DNA from: Leuconostoc kimchii IMSNU 11154
GTDB lineage: Bacteria; Bacillota; Bacilli; Lactobacillales; Lactobacillaceae
NCBI RefSeq assembly: GCF_000092505.1
Contig: NC_014134.1
Span: 1 to 29,616 of the forward strand
Direction: 5' to 3'
Length of the DNA stretch: 29,616 nt
The first letter of the stretch is position 1. The number at the start of each line of letters is the position of its first letter. Below are positions 29,150-29,616 of the stretch, in pieces. A model generated the notes under the pieces. That model was not told the origin of the DNA. It did not search any database and saw nothing but the letters and a program-made list of their open reading frames with translations. The position numbers and the translations under genes are program-made.

Positions 29150-29387
29150 GGACAGGCTCTGCGAGGCGCGTCATCGACAAGCGATGACAGTAGCTTGTCC
29201 CCTTCGTACTGGGGAAACTGCTATTTTACAGCGCCACTTATCCGGCTTGTAAAACCTCCGGCGGGTCACGCCGTGACGGGGCAATTTATCATTGCAGGAT
29301 CGCTTTCAGCGGGAGCATGTCATGCAGAACGCTACCCGCGTTGGGCAAGCTGGCGTCAGCTTAACCACATAAAATACAGTAAAAAAG
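29150..29387. other. GC-rich structured non-coding segment
   Basis: No supported gene. Contains hairpins GTCATCG-ACAAG-CGATGAC (29171-29189), CCCC-TTCGTACT-GGGG (about 29199-29214) and CGGCGGGTCACGCCG (about 29259). The GC content is far above the surroundings. It could be a single-strand origin or another rolling-circle-plasmid relic accompanying mobV. Confidence 0.35.
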
Positions 29388-29555
29388 ATGAATCATATAT
29401 TCAAAAAATGGATGGTTTTTTTGAGTATATGATCATTCTTGTTTACAATTACTTTGATAGTTGCTGGTTGGCTAACATTCCACAAGGATAGATTATCACC
29501 AATGAATGCCTCTTTACGACTATTTGTTATCCAAAAGAAATTTGCGCTAAAATAA
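29388..29555 (+). pseudogene. Small membrane protein gene with in-frame TGA
   Basis: MNHIFKKWMVFLSI, then TGA at 29430, then the same frame continues SFLFTITLIVAGWLTFHKDR and LSPMNASLRLFVIQKKFALK. Hydrophobicity runs smoothly across the stop and Trp (TGG) would fit at that place. The ribosome site is weak. Probably a nonsense mutation in a 55-residue single-helix protein. Confidence 0.4.
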
Positions 29556-29592
29556 TTGAATTATCTATAATTGATTGAGGGGGAATCAGATC

Positions 29593-29616
29593 ATGAAAAT
29601 ATCAGAATATTGTTGC
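29593..29616 (+). CDS. Start of a gene leaving the window
   Basis: ATG with MKISEYCC visible before the sequence ends. GAGGGGG lies 9 bases upstream and a TATAAT at 29567-29572 is a possible -10. Too little remains to name it. Confidence 0.45.

Noticed and set aside
29195..29491. 98-codon plus-strand frame across the GC-rich segment
   Set aside because: No ribosome site, crosses several hairpins and runs out of frame with the more protein-like frame at 29388.

Overview
The window looks like accessory plasmid DNA from a lactic acid bacterium of the Lactobacillaceae/Leuconostocaceae type. It is AT-rich and carries LAB-style insertion sequences (IS30, IS3/IS150-like, IS1380-like), a ParA partition operon with an AT-rich centromere-like array, two kinds of transfer-origin signature, a serine resolvase, a tyrosine recombinase and three loci of the plasmid type I toxin-antitoxin style. 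I see no rRNA, tRNA, CRISPR array or core housekeeping block. I cannot name the species, and no intact replication initiator is present.

Layout. 1-2.6 kb: RclA-like flavin disulfide reductase, then a complete IS30 element. 2.7-4.4 kb: mscL, a two-gene operon of very small proteins, a MOBQ-like oriT region and a well-resolved Fst-like toxin with a convergent antisense RNA. 4.4-8.2 kb: recombinase debris, then a four-gene metal/redox operon (P-type metal ATPase, HMA metallochaperone, Dps ferritin-like protein, FNR-like regulator) with an FNR-type box about 41.5 bp before the inferred start. 8.2-11 kb: a short VIT1-type metal transporter between two IS1380 half-elements, then a tyrosine recombinase. 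11-13.4 kb: FetAB-like ABC exporter and an arsenate reductase among IS scars. 13.4-17.1 kb: uracil-DNA-glycosylase-like protein, 5-formyl-THF cyclo-ligase, a decayed IS3 copy and a resolvase with a 28-bp dyad. 17.2-18 kb: a degenerate toxin locus and a frame-broken small gene. 18.1-22.2 kb: a probable fluoride/halide module (two FluC/CrcB halves, a ClC antiporter, a NapA-type cation/proton antiporter). 22.2-24.3 kb: two VIT1-type transporters facing away from a cupin gene. 24.4-26.7 kb: parAB, repeats, and a sense/antisense promoter pair typical of a rep leader but without a recognisable rep. 27-29.6 kb: a second Fst-like toxin, a compact structured RNA, a BRCT protein, a truncated MobV relaxase with its oriT, and the start of a gene that leaves the window.

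Taken together, the cargo concerns ions and oxidants: iron/manganese/heavy-metal efflux or sequestration, arsenate, fluoride or chloride with pH balance, osmotic down-shock and reactive chlorine. It is held on a mosaic backbone with several layers of maintenance (par, toxin-antitoxin RNAs, resolvases). Repeated IS3 right-end scars at gene breakpoints suggest assembly by IS-mediated deletion. The least explained elements are the structured RNA at about 27.36-27.56 kb, the small-peptide operon at 3.3-3.6 kb and the paired type I toxins.
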